Below are positions 25,481 to 33,398 of a stretch of 64,000 nt of DNA, one piece after another. The DNA is taken from the NCBI RefSeq assembly GCF_001562425.1, contig NZ_LOED01000001.1, positions 152,034 through 216,033 of the forward strand, read 5' to 3'. Below the pieces are notes generated by a model. The model was not told where the DNA came from. It searched no databases and worked only from the letters and a program-made list of their open reading frames with translations. The stretch comes from Fervidicola ferrireducens (GTDB taxonomy: Bacteria; Bacillota; Thermosediminibacteria; Thermosediminibacterales; Thermosediminibacteraceae). Positions within the stretch are counted from its first letter, which is position 1; each line of letters starts with the position of its first letter. The position numbers and the translations under genes were made by a program.

Positions 25481-26764
25481 TTAAAGAGTTACCGCGCTCA
25501 AGCGCGTAAAACCGACTTCCGAAGTGGCTCCGGTTATAGCCTGAAGTTCGATCTCGATGCTTCCATCTTCCCTCAACGCCTTCTGGGAACCGCCGGCTAT
25601 GACGGCGGCCGTATCTACCAGGCCTATCACTTTCTTCATGGGCGGGAGCACTATCACCTCGTTGGCGTTGCCCGCTGTTACCACCGCGTCAGCCTTCGGA
25701 TCGGCGTCGGCCAGCGATTGGGATGCTCCATCCCTTCCGGCGTATTCATCGGTAATGAGCACGGTTTTTATTCCCTTTTCTTCGATTTTCCTGCAGTTCA
25801 TTATGAGGTCGGTATCGGGATTGCCGAAGCCCTCTTCGGTGATGATGACGCCGTCGAGGCCCAGGTATTCGGCGAGTTTTGCCGTGTAGTCTGAGGAACG
25901 TTCTTTATCGGCAAGGGTGACGTTCTCGTTGGTTATTATTATGCCAACGAAGTTTATATCCTTGCCGTGGCGCCTGTAAAGTTCCTCGACGACGGGGTTG
26001 TTTTGATGTACGTAGGTGGGGTTCTTGTCGCAGGCGGAAACGCAGTTGCCGCTTACTATTGCTCCATCCATCAGCTCGGTGGGGTATATTAAGGTAGGTA
26101 TTATCTTTTTGGCGTCGACGCCGTAGACGTATGTATCGTGCAAAAGCCCCTGGCTCTGAAGCTGGTAAACGTAAGCCACTTTGGGAAGGTCCGGATATTC
26201 TTTTAAGGCCTGGGGTAACGGTTTTGTCTCATAGACCTTAATCTCTTCGGGCTCTTTTTCCTTTACGCAGCCCGCGACGTACGCCGCCACTTTAAGTCCC
26301 GCAATTCGAAGGGCTTCTTCGTGTTCGTGCTGGGAAAGGCCTTCCACGGGATTTGCCACGACAACCAGGTTGACAAGTTTTGAAAACGGGGTGTATTCGG
26401 CTCCGGGCCCGCTCATGTCGATTATGCCTTCCTGGAAACCCACTATTCTACCGCAGGTCACTACCGCCATTCCTTTCAATACGTGGGTCCTTCCCTCGCC
26501 CACGGTGGTGGGTTTTCCCAGGAAACCCGGGAAAATAGTTCCGCCGGTCACCTTCACCCGGGGCTCTATGACGTCTTTGACCGGAATTATCCTTACCTCT
26601 TCACCCGGCCTTGCCACATCGAAGTCCACGTCTTTTATCCTCTGGTCTTCGAGGACGAGCTCGGAAAGTTCTTTTTTGCTTACGGTGAGGACGCCGTTTT
26701 CGTACCGGGTGGTATCGCCGAACACCACGTCCTTTACGTTAAAATACCCGAGCTCCAGTTTCAT
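25481..26764 (-). CDS. grdE: Glycine reductase component B proprotein GrdE
   Basis: A 427-residue proprotein of the glycine-specific component B. The site 'IVSGNCVSACDKNPTYV' (about residue 242) contains the Asn-Cys pair where GrdE is autocleaved into two subunits, leaving an N-terminal pyruvoyl group. That group forms the Schiff base with glycine. The N-terminus 'MKLELGYFNVKDVVFGDTTRY' is typical. It follows trxA and precedes grdA. Confidence 0.95.
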   Translation of the reverse strand: MKLELGYFNVKDVVFGDTTRYENGVLTVSKKELSELVLEDQRIKDVDFDVARPGEEVRIIPVKDVIEPRVKVTGGTIFPGFLGKPTTVGEGRTHVLKGMAVVTCGRIVGFQEGIIDMSGPGAEYTPFSKLVNLVVVANPVEGLSQHEHEEALRIAGLKVAAYVAGCVKEKEPEEIKVYETKPLPQALKEYPDLPKVAYVYQLQSQGLLHDTYVYGVDAKKIIPTLIYPTELMDGAIVSGNCVSACDKNPTYVHQNNPVVEELYRRHGKDINFVGIIITNENVTLADKERSSDYTAKLAEYLGLDGVIITEEGFGNPDTDLIMNCRKIEEKGIKTVLITDEYAGRDGASQSLADADPKADAVVTAGNANEVIVLPPMKKVIGLVDTAAVIAGGSQKALREDGSIEIELQAITGATSEVGFTRLSAVTL

Positions 26765-26777
26765 TTTCTATCCTCCC

Positions 26778-27092
26778 CTATATGTTCCTTTTAATCATCT
26801 CTTCCACCATCTCGATGGTGACATCCTTTGTGACCTGGTCTACCTTCTCGCCGTTCTTGTAAATCGCTATGGTAGGAAGCCCCATGACTTTCTGGCTGAT
26901 GGCGAGCCGCATATTTTTTGAAGTATCAAGCTTGCAGAACTTTACCCTGTCGCCGTATACTTCCTCGAGCTTTTCCACCTGGGGCATCAGGGCCTTGCAG
27001 GGCTCGCATCTCGGCCCCCAGAAGTCCACAAGCACTGGTTTTTCCGATTTTAATACCTCCTGTTCGAAGTTTTCGCTGTTTACCTCCAGCAA
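26778..27092 (-). CDS. trxA: Thioredoxin of the glycine reductase operon
   Basis: A 104-residue thioredoxin with the variant active site 'FWGPRCEPCKAL' (C-E-P-C instead of C-G-P-C), characteristic of thioredoxins in grd operons. It would re-reduce the mixed selenide-sulfide of GrdA. The start is the TTG at 27092, placed eight bases after AAGGAGG; the longer frame from 27131 has no site. It is the first gene after the riboswitch terminator. No thioredoxin reductase gene is present in this operon. Confidence 0.92.
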   Translation of the reverse strand: MLEVNSENFEQEVLKSEKPVLVDFWGPRCEPCKALMPQVEKLEEVYGDRVKFCKLDTSKNMRLAISQKVMGLPTIAIYKNGEKVDQVTKDVTIEMVEEMIKRNI

Positions 27093-27131
27093 AGCCTTCA
27101 CCTCCTTGTAATTTATTATTCCCAAAAGCAA

Positions 27132-27167
27132 ACAAAAAAGAGAAATAAAGGGGTATACCTTTATTTC
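27132..27167 (-). terminator. Riboswitch-controlled terminator before trxA-grd
   Basis: Minus strand: a perfect ten-pair stem GAAATAAAGG/CCTTTATTTC with a six-base loop, followed by TCTTTTTTG. It lies directly after the second glycine aptamer and before the trxA ribosome site, so it is the likely expression platform of the switch. Confidence 0.85.
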
Positions 27168-27342
27168 CCTCTGTCGTCTACCTGAGAGATTCTCTCCCGA
27201 ATTTTGTAAATTCGGGAAATTGCCCCGTCGGTGCCTTTCGGCTCTCCAGAGGCATGTCCGGATGCGGTCCTTTTGCCTGAGAGTTTCGCGGGCGTTGCCG
27301 CTTACCCCTTCGGCGCCCCTTTAAGGGGTCTCTCCCGCACCC
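27168..27342 (-). promoter_or_regulatory. Tandem glycine riboswitch
   Basis: Two glycine aptamers in series on the minus strand. Aptamer 1 has GCGGGAGAGA, GCGCCGAAGGGGTAAGCGGC, then AAACTCTCAGGCAAAAGGAC. Aptamer 2 has CTGGAGAG, GGCACCGACGGGGCAA, then ATCTCTCAGGTAGACGACAG. These are the conserved gcvT-motif elements. Known glycine riboswitches of this layout turn on downstream genes when glycine is abundant. Here that would couple glycine to expression of glycine reductase. Confidence 0.96.
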
Positions 27343-27374
27343 ATCATCCACAGGGTTATTTAGTTATTGTATTC

Positions 27375-27403
27375 ACTTTATATTTTATTATAAATTTTTT
27401 CAA
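27375..27403 (-). promoter_or_regulatory. Probable promoter of grd operon
   Basis: Minus strand TTGAAA, a 17-base spacer, TAAAGT, ending about 32 bases before the first aptamer. The -10 is imperfect (4 of 6). Confidence 0.55.
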
Positions 27404-27430
27404 TAGGCAATAGAAATTTTATTTCGATTT

Positions 27431-27709
27431 TCAAAACCCCGTTTCTTTCCTGCCCCAAAGTTCCATGAGAAAAGCCACCACTTCTTCAAATACCGATGTG
27501 TTGAGGGAGTAATAGATATTCTGTCCTTTCCGCTCGTCTATAACCATACCCGCCTGTTTCAAAACATTAAGGTGATGGGAAATGGTGGGCCAGGAGATAT
27601 CAAACTTCTCCGCTATCTCGCCGGCGGTCATATCCCTTTCCTTTAGCATGTACAGGATTTTCCTTCGCACGGGATCGGAAAGGGCCTTAAAGGCCGAACT
27701 GAGCCCCAT
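27431..27709 (-). CDS. ArsR/SdpR-family winged-helix repressor
   Basis: A 92-residue ArsR-fold regulator: 'AFKALSDPVRRKILYMLKER', 'GEIAEKFDISWPTISHHLNV' (recognition helix) and 'RKGQNIYYSLNTSVFEEV'. It has no metal-binding cysteines, like SdpR, the autorepressor of the Bacillus sdpRI operon. It lies 27 bases after an SdpI-like gene in the same direction, so regulation of that gene is likely. Gene order (SdpI first) is the reverse of Bacillus. Confidence 0.88.
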   Translation of the reverse strand: MGLSSAFKALSDPVRRKILYMLKERDMTAGEIAEKFDISWPTISHHLNVLKQAGMVIDERKGQNIYYSLNTSVFEEVVAFLMELWGRKETGF

Positions 27710-27736
27710 ATCAACTTCCCCCTATTTTTCTTATCC

Positions 27737-28396
27737 CTAGGTCTGCATTTTCTTAAAGAGCAAATACGAATAAACAAAGCCGAAAATGGTAACAGCAAGG
27801 ATCGATCCCATGCTCAGGAAAAATCCCAGTTTTTCCTCCAAGAATAGGCCCAAAATCCAAATAAAACCCGCAATCACCCAAAGAGGCCCCGAAATGCGGT
27901 GGGTCTTGTTCCAAACCTCTTCGTTTGCCAGTGTCCATGGGGTCTTTATCCCGAAAGTGTAGTTGTGCCTTATCTTTCCCATGTAATTGCCCACAAACAC
28001 AAACATCAAGCCGATCGCCAGCATGGTAAACTTTCCTATGGAAACGGGAACGCCCAGGGCGTACAATGTAGTTGCTATATATAACGCGGAAAAAATCAAA
28101 ACCATTATCGTCCTGAAGGTTCCGTAGACGTATCTGAACTTTTCGTAGCTCTCCGGTTTCGGGTCAATGGCCGGAGCAAAGGAAAGAAGTAAATACATTC
28201 CTAGTACAACGGTGGGCATGAAAAGTACGTGCATGGTTTTGGACATGTACCCGTCCACCTGGCCCGAAACGTTCCAGTGGGAAGGCACCATGTCAGGAAG
28301 CCTCGGATATACAGCAAAGCCCATAACGTACAGGGAGGCTATAAGGCCCAAGAGAAGCCAATTCACCGGAAGGGTGGATCTTTTCTTTTCAGCCAC
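27737..28396 (-). CDS. SdpI-like membrane protein (DUF1648)
   Basis: A 219-residue integral membrane protein with about six helices. The DUF1648 signature 'YPRLPDMVPSHWNVSGQVDG' is near the N-terminus, and an SdpI-type segment 'NYMGKIRHNYTFGIKTPWTL' comes later. In Bacillus SdpI gives immunity to the SdpC toxin and signals to SdpR at the membrane; many homologues lack an sdpC nearby, as here. The start is GTG at 28396 after GGGGGG. Confidence 0.88.
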   Translation of the reverse strand: MAEKKRSTLPVNWLLLGLIASLYVMGFAVYPRLPDMVPSHWNVSGQVDGYMSKTMHVLFMPTVVLGMYLLLSFAPAIDPKPESYEKFRYVYGTFRTIMVLIFSALYIATTLYALGVPVSIGKFTMLAIGLMFVFVGNYMGKIRHNYTFGIKTPWTLANEEVWNKTHRISGPLWVIAGFIWILGLFLEEKLGFFLSMGSILAVTIFGFVYSYLLFKKMQT

Positions 28397-28487
28397 ATAA
28401 ATCCCCCCATGATATTTTGATGATTATCTAAATATAGTATATCAAAAAAATAGGCTGATGGCTATAAAGTTTCTATAACGAAAATTA

Positions 28488-29120
28488 TCACTTTGTCTTT
28501 ATCTCTTGAAGGTACCTATCAAAAAGTTCAGCTGCTTCCTCCAATATTGAAGCGTCATGAATTATAAGTTTTTCAGCCTCTTTTTTATAAAAACTTTTTA
28601 TTTTCTCCCACCTGAAGTCCAATATTTCGACTTTGGAAGCTAAAATTTTACTATTCTCCAGCATCTTACACCATTCATTTCTAAGGACTACGGCAGTATC
28701 TACAACATCCCTAACCTTCAAACTTTCCGGCCTGTAGAAAAGCTTTTTTATAACTATCTCCCAGGGGGTTTCTACCTGAATGTTGCGGCCTAAGATTTCT
28801 TTTTCTACGTACCAATCTTCGGTCAAATGGGGAGCCAGTATAAAGTCTATCTCCCCTTCATCCATTTTCAATTTTACAAAATTCGACATTTCGGTATAAT
28901 CCTTAATTCCTTCCGCATAAGAACTCAGCCGCGGTGTAACCAACAGCAAATACTGTGCATCGGTCAAAAAAATATCCACATCAAAACTTTCCCTATGGTT
29001 ATAATATAATGACAGCGCGCTTCCCCCTCCGAATGACCACTCGTTTTCAGGTATGCCGGCATTATCTAAAATACCAATCGCCTTTCTAAATAGGTTAATC
29101 CAGTTCTCAGGCATTTTCAA
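28488..29120 (-). CDS. AbiEii/JHP933-like nucleotidyltransferase
   Basis: A 210-residue protein with the nucleotidyltransferase core 'SFGGGSALSLYYNHRESFDV' followed by 'DIFLTD', that is GGGSAL plus a D-x-D pair, as in AbiEii-type toxins. A later acidic strand 'EGEIDFILAPHL' supplies the third acid, and 'ETPWEIVIKKLFYR' is the usual helix after the core. Such proteins act as toxins modifying tRNA or other RNA when unpaired. The TTG at 29120 overlaps the preceding 87-residue gene by 14 bases, a toxin-antitoxin-like arrangement. Function is inferred. Confidence 0.75.
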   Translation of the reverse strand: MKMPENWINLFRKAIGILDNAGIPENEWSFGGGSALSLYYNHRESFDVDIFLTDAQYLLLVTPRLSSYAEGIKDYTEMSNFVKLKMDEGEIDFILAPHLTEDWYVEKEILGRNIQVETPWEIVIKKLFYRPESLKVRDVVDTAVVLRNEWCKMLENSKILASKVEILDFRWEKIKSFYKKEAEKLIIHDASILEEAAELFDRYLQEIKTK

Positions 29121-29370
29121 GCATCTCCTCCAGTTGTTTGTTGGGATAATACGGCTTTACGTACTTTTCGTAGAAATCCTTTAAATTTTTTTCGGCAATG
29201 CCATAGGCGATGATAAACTTCCGGATATCCTGGGGATGAACATCCGTGAAAAAATTGAATATTTGCACCATATATTCTTTGTCGAATTCCATTTTCTTGA
29301 TTAACTCCGCTAGTTCCTTTTCCTTTAAGTAGTTTTTGGTTTGTGCATTTATGGTCGTTTCCACAATCAT
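29107..29370 (-). CDS. Small helical partner of the AbiEii-like gene
   Basis: An 87-residue acidic, helix-rich protein ('KEKELAELIKKMEFDKEYMV', 'YPNKQLEEMLENA'). I do not recognise a named family. It has no membrane segment and no obvious DNA-binding motif. Its 3' end overlaps the nucleotidyltransferase start, so co-translation is expected, and it could be an antitoxin or specificity partner. GGTGGG lies eight bases before the ATG at 29370. Confidence 0.6.
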   Translation of the reverse strand: MIVETTINAQTKNYLKEKELAELIKKMEFDKEYMVQIFNFFTDVHPQDIRKFIIAYGIAEKNLKDFYEKYVKPYYPNKQLEEMLENA

Positions 29371-29428
29371 GGAAGATTCCCACCTGTCTTTTGTTTGTTA
29401 AGATTATTCTATCAATGGAAAGCCAAGC

Positions 29429-30301
29429 CTATATTCTTTTAAACCTGGCTTGAATATCACCCCAGCAGGTCCTGGTGTAATGGTAAAGGTACTGCTGGAC
29501 AAATCCGGCAAGATTTCCAAATCTTTTTTCGGCAAAATCTAAAATCTCTTTTACCGGCACTTCCCTGCCGCCAAAGTAAAGGTACTCGACAACCCTTTTT
29601 ATCCACACGTCTACTGGGAAGGCGTCAAATCTTCTTAGGGAAAAAAGAAGCACACAGTCGGCAACTTTGCGTCCCACGCCTGGGATTCGCATGAGAAGTT
29701 GCCTTGCTTCTTCCGTGGTAAGATCTTTAAGTTTTTCCAGGTCTATGTCACCAGCTGCTACCATCCGGGCCGCCTCAATAATGTACCTGCCTCTGAAGCC
29801 GCAGCGGGTATCCCTGATCTGGGATTCCGATAGAGACGCTAGCACCTCCGGAGTGGGAAAGGTATAGTATGTTTCTCCCTCTAATTCCACAGGAATTCCA
29901 AAGCATCTCGCCATCCGCTCTATCGTCCGCTTTATATTCGGTATGCTGTTGTTGGCTGAAAGAATAAAGGAGATCAGGGTCTCCCAGGGCTGCTGATGAA
30001 GTATGCGGTTACCACTGCAAAACTTTACAGCCGGCGTCAATTCCGGAAAGGCGCACAATTTTTCTTCAATATCCCTGTAATCTCTTCCCAGGTCAAAATA
30101 ATCTCGGATAATTTCAATCGACTCCTCGCCACCGTTCGTTAACACCCTTAAAGTATCTTCCTCCTGATAGGCCTTTATCACCAGGTTTCCCACCACGCCC
30201 AGGTAACCCCCGTCCTCCATCCTGTTCCAGCGAAAGGCCTGGCCGCATTCCGCCACCACCTCAAGGCTGAAAGGTTGAATACCGGTAAATGTTATCTCCA
30301 A
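29429..30301 (-). CDS. 8-oxoguanine DNA glycosylase/AP lyase (Ogg type)
   Basis: A 290-residue HhH-GPD glycosylase. The N-terminal OGG domain carries 'VVAECGQAFRWNRMEDGGYL'. The HhH motif is 'LMRIPGVGRKVADCVLLFS', with the catalytic lysine in 'GRKVADC' and the catalytic aspartate in 'AFPVDVWIKRV'. These are the hOGG1-like residues for bifunctional excision of 8-oxoguanine. I chose the TTG at 30301 since GAGAGGGG precedes it; the longer frame from 30346 overlaps the MFS gene. It is the last gene of a sugar-related cluster. Confidence 0.9.
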   Translation of the reverse strand: MEITFTGIQPFSLEVVAECGQAFRWNRMEDGGYLGVVGNLVIKAYQEEDTLRVLTNGGEESIEIIRDYFDLGRDYRDIEEKLCAFPELTPAVKFCSGNRILHQQPWETLISFILSANNSIPNIKRTIERMARCFGIPVELEGETYYTFPTPEVLASLSESQIRDTRCGFRGRYIIEAARMVAAGDIDLEKLKDLTTEEARQLLMRIPGVGRKVADCVLLFSLRRFDAFPVDVWIKRVVEYLYFGGREVPVKEILDFAEKRFGNLAGFVQQYLYHYTRTCWGDIQARFKRI

Positions 30302-30317
30302 TGCTGTTTCCCCTCTC

Positions 30318-31622
30318 TCAAAAACTAGTGTGACTTCCTTCATCAAGAGAATAATTCCTGAAAACCATTAGGCCCAACAGGATACATACGGCCGCCAGCA
30401 GGCATGACGCATAAATACCCGAGGGTTTTTCGAAACTATAGCCCAGGTATTTGAAAAGCACTCCGGTGGTAAAAAACGATGAAAGACCTGTAACCGTTTT
30501 TACCAGTAAGCCCTGAACTCCAAAGAACATGGCCTCCCTTCTGCGCCCGGTTATGGCCTCATCTATATCCGTTATGTCGGCTATAATGGCATTGGGTATT
30601 ATGAAGACCGCAGCCAGCGGGAACCCGGCGAGGCCTACCACCAGAAAGCCGAACCATTTAGATGCGAGGAAAAGATACGGTCTACCTACGAAAAACATGA
30701 CAAATAGGAGTACCATAAACATAGTCATCGATGCATTGTACACCTTTTTCTTTCCGTATTTTTTTATCCACGCCAGCATAAATGGTGAAATGAGTATGGC
30801 ATCTATAAAAAGCAAGCCCTGCAGGAGAGCGGTTTCAGTTCCGCTAAGGCGCATGTTCACCGTGGCTATATAAGGCAGCGCTATTGTGACCATGTTAATG
30901 GCAAACCAGTAGAAAAGGAACGATATCTCATAATACATGAATTCCCTGTTTTTCAAAGTCAAAATAAGACTTTCCTTCAGGCTGACACTGGCCCCATCCG
31001 TTTCCGGTATCTTTCGCTCTTTTACCCCAAACGGCATTATCAGGGTTATAAGCGACAGCGCGCCAAGTATGACCCCCATAGCCCTTACTCCGTACCGGGC
31101 TATAAGTACGGGGCAGGCCACCCCCTGGAGCAAAAGCCCTATTGTATTGAACACCGACTGGTAAGTTGAAACGGCCGCCCGTTCAACGGAGTCTGTTGCA
31201 ATCTCCGGCAGAAGTGCAAGATATGGCGCCACGTATATGGTGAAAAATATAAAGTAAAGGGAAAGCATAACGGCCAAATATACAAAGTTTGCAAAACTTT
31301 CGTAGGGTTTTGGGGGGAACCAAATAAGTATATAGCTCAGCACCAACGGAAAGGCCCCAAAAATCAGGAAGGGTTTCCTCCTGCCAAGCCTGCTCTTGAA
31401 GTTGTCACTCCAGTAAGCTACCAGGGGATCCGATATCGCATCTATAACTCTGCCTATGATCATGGCTACACCTACAAGGCTCACAGAGGCCAGCGGCACG
31501 AGGTTATAGGGGTTGCCTTCCGGAGGAGCATAAAAGTACGCATACCAGGACACGAGGGATTGCATGAGGACACTTATGCCTAAGTAAGCCACGGGATACA
31601 TGAAGTATTCTTTTATCTTCAC
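30318..31622 (-). CDS. GPH-family (melibiose-carrier-like) symporter
   Basis: A 434-residue, twelve-helix MFS transporter of the glycoside-pentoside-hexuronide group. It has 'VGRP'-type loop residues, 'DAISDPLVAYWSDNFKSRLG' followed by 'RRKPFL' (the MelB loop 2-3 signature), and 'IADITDIDEAITGRRREAMF' in the second half. GPH carriers import sugars or glycosides with a cation. GTG start at 31622 after GAGGGGTG. It follows the nitrilase gene closely and precedes ogg in one operon. Confidence 0.9.
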   Translation of the reverse strand: MKIKEYFMYPVAYLGISVLMQSLVSWYAYFYAPPEGNPYNLVPLASVSLVGVAMIIGRVIDAISDPLVAYWSDNFKSRLGRRKPFLIFGAFPLVLSYILIWFPPKPYESFANFVYLAVMLSLYFIFFTIYVAPYLALLPEIATDSVERAAVSTYQSVFNTIGLLLQGVACPVLIARYGVRAMGVILGALSLITLIMPFGVKERKIPETDGASVSLKESLILTLKNREFMYYEISFLFYWFAINMVTIALPYIATVNMRLSGTETALLQGLLFIDAILISPFMLAWIKKYGKKKVYNASMTMFMVLLFVMFFVGRPYLFLASKWFGFLVVGLAGFPLAAVFIIPNAIIADITDIDEAITGRRREAMFFGVQGLLVKTVTGLSSFFTTGVLFKYLGYSFEKPSGIYASCLLAAVCILLGLMVFRNYSLDEGSHTSF

Positions 31623-31635
31623 GGCTATTCACCCC

Positions 31636-32646
31636 TCAATAGAGTCTTGACAGGTACTTCCTGTAAAGCTCCTCGTTTCTGTCCTTCAGCAGCTCATCTT
31701 CCTCCCGGTATTTTCTCAATGCCCCGATATCAATGGATGCCGTAACCACATCATCCCCCTGATAATGTTTTGCTTCTTTCACCACACCGTCCCTGTTTTC
31801 GGTTAAATCCAGCGGGGCATATATTCCAGCCTTGCCGGTAAAATAAAACTTCGCCACCCTTCCCACCAGTGCGCTCTTTATGCCGTAAACCCGGCTCTCC
31901 TGGACTCTGGGCCATATGCCCCTGAGAGCCCTGTAAAAATCGTACTCCTCCATATTGGCGATGGGGATTATAACTATATCGGCCCCTTTCATCCTTGCGA
32001 TTTCGAAAGTTTCAAAGTAAGTGGCATCCATGCAAACTGGAAAGGCTACGTTTGCAAATGGTAGTTTAAAGACATTCAATTCCTCTCCCGTTTTCAGCCC
32101 GAAAGATTCCTCCTCAGGGGTCGCATGAAGCTTTTTCTGGCTGCCGATGAGCTTCCCGTCAGGGCCAAATAAATACGCCGTGTTGTAAAGCTCCCCGTTT
32201 TCAGGGACGGTGATGCTTCCCCCCATCACGTACATTTCGTAGAGGCGGGCGAGGGAGCTGAAGGTCAAGAAATAAATGCCTTTTACGTACGGCCCGAGCA
32301 GCATCAATGCGGCCCTCATTTTTTCACCATCATCATCTTTCCGGCCATCCCCGGAGAACTTTTTCTCTATCCCTGGCAGGAGGCCGTAAAGAGGAAGGTG
32401 AATATTTTCCGGGAAAGCTATGAGCCTAGCCCCCTCCTCCGCTGCCCTCTTTACAAGACGCCTCATATGCTCAAAATACTCTATGGTCGATTTATGGAGC
32501 CTGAATTCCACCTGGGCTGCTGCAACCTTCAAACCAGGCTCCCTATTATACTTTTTAACCTTCAATCCGGATATGTGCCGTTTAAGGGGCTTCGGGTTAA
32601 ACTTATATGAGAGAAACATCTTTGCCGCAAAATCCAGCAATCCCAT
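31636..32646 (-). CDS. Carbon-nitrogen hydrolase with intact catalytic triad
   Basis: A 336-residue nitrilase-superfamily protein. All three catalytic residues are in place: Glu in 'RLIAFPENIHLPL', Lys in 'GSQKKLHATPEE' and Cys in 'VAFPVCMDATYFETF'. Such enzymes hydrolyse amides, nitriles or carbamoyl groups. The N-terminus has an extra 40 residues ('AAKMFLSYKFNPKPLKRH') not typical of the core fold. The ATG at 32646 overlaps the TGA of the second nitrilase-like gene. The substrate is unknown; the neighbouring glycosidase and symporter suggest an amide-bearing sugar or glycoside. Confidence 0.85.
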   Translation of the reverse strand: MGLLDFAAKMFLSYKFNPKPLKRHISGLKVKKYNREPGLKVAAAQVEFRLHKSTIEYFEHMRRLVKRAAEEGARLIAFPENIHLPLYGLLPGIEKKFSGDGRKDDDGEKMRAALMLLGPYVKGIYFLTFSSLARLYEMYVMGGSITVPENGELYNTAYLFGPDGKLIGSQKKLHATPEEESFGLKTGEELNVFKLPFANVAFPVCMDATYFETFEIARMKGADIVIIPIANMEEYDFYRALRGIWPRVQESRVYGIKSALVGRVAKFYFTGKAGIYAPLDLTENRDGVVKEAKHYQGDDVVTASIDIGALRKYREEDELLKDRNEELYRKYLSRLY

Positions 32647-33398
32647 CAGTATCCCCACTCTTTTTTGTAAAGTTTTCTGTTCAAATACTTATACAGCGGG
32701 TAAACGGATTTAATTTCATTTCTCTTGTCAAAATCAAGCACTGCCGCGAGAACCCCTTCTTCATCCTCCCCCATTTCGCCCAAAATACCGCTGGAACCTC
32801 CCCATATAGGATTGTGAATTATGCTCCGCCCGGCGTATATTTTATCGCGGATCCTCCCGTTGGCGGCGCATTCCACAGCAAAAAACTGGTTCTGCTGGAC
32901 CTGCTGCCATATGCCGGACAACTGAAGCCAGCGGTTGTAACCCCCTTCAACCGCATAGAGCCCCACCACGATGTCGGCCCCCTGTAGGCCAAGAATCCTG
33001 CCGCACTGCGGATGAAAGCAGTCGTTGCCTACGAGTATGCCTACGTTGCCCACAGCCGTCGGGCAAATCTCAAGTTCATCTCCCCTTTTTAAGCCGTCCC
33101 TTTCATCCTGCCCCGAAAGGTGGGTCTGGCACTGGGTATGAAGTATTTTGCCCCTTTGCATTATAACCGCCTTGTGGTAGCCATCCTCGATGAAACTCCC
33201 GGGCACCAGAACGAAATCCTTGCCTTTTGAAAGCTCCAGGTGAAACGCAAGATACTCGGCGCTGGATGAAAATAACAGCCCCGCTAGGGGAGGAAGGACC
33301 ACGATATCCGCTTTTATGTCCCGGAGGTATTTATTAATATCTTCAATGTACTTCTCCTTATTTTCAAACCTCAGCTGGAGGGCGCACGCCTTTATCAT
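32646..33398 (-). CDS. Nitrilase-superfamily protein lacking catalytic residues
   Basis: A 250-residue protein with the nitrilase fold ('MIKACALQLRFENKEKYIED', 'GRILGLQGADIVVGL', 'GIWQQVQQNQFFAVECA'). All three catalytic positions are changed: Pro replaces Glu in 'IVVLPPLAG', Gln replaces Lys in 'TQCQTHLSG', and Gly replaces Cys in 'VGILVGNDCFHPQ'. It should be catalytically dead as an amidase and may be a structural or regulatory partner of the neighbouring intact enzyme. It overlaps the glycosidase gene by 35 bases upstream and the active paralogue downstream. Confidence 0.8.
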   Translation of the reverse strand: MIKACALQLRFENKEKYIEDINKYLRDIKADIVVLPPLAGLLFSSSAEYLAFHLELSKGKDFVLVPGSFIEDGYHKAVIMQRGKILHTQCQTHLSGQDERDGLKRGDELEICPTAVGNVGILVGNDCFHPQCGRILGLQGADIVVGLYAVEGGYNRWLQLSGIWQQVQQNQFFAVECAANGRIRDKIYAGRSIIHNPIWGGSSGILGEMGEDEEGVLAAVLDFDKRNEIKSVYPLYKYLNRKLYKKEWGY

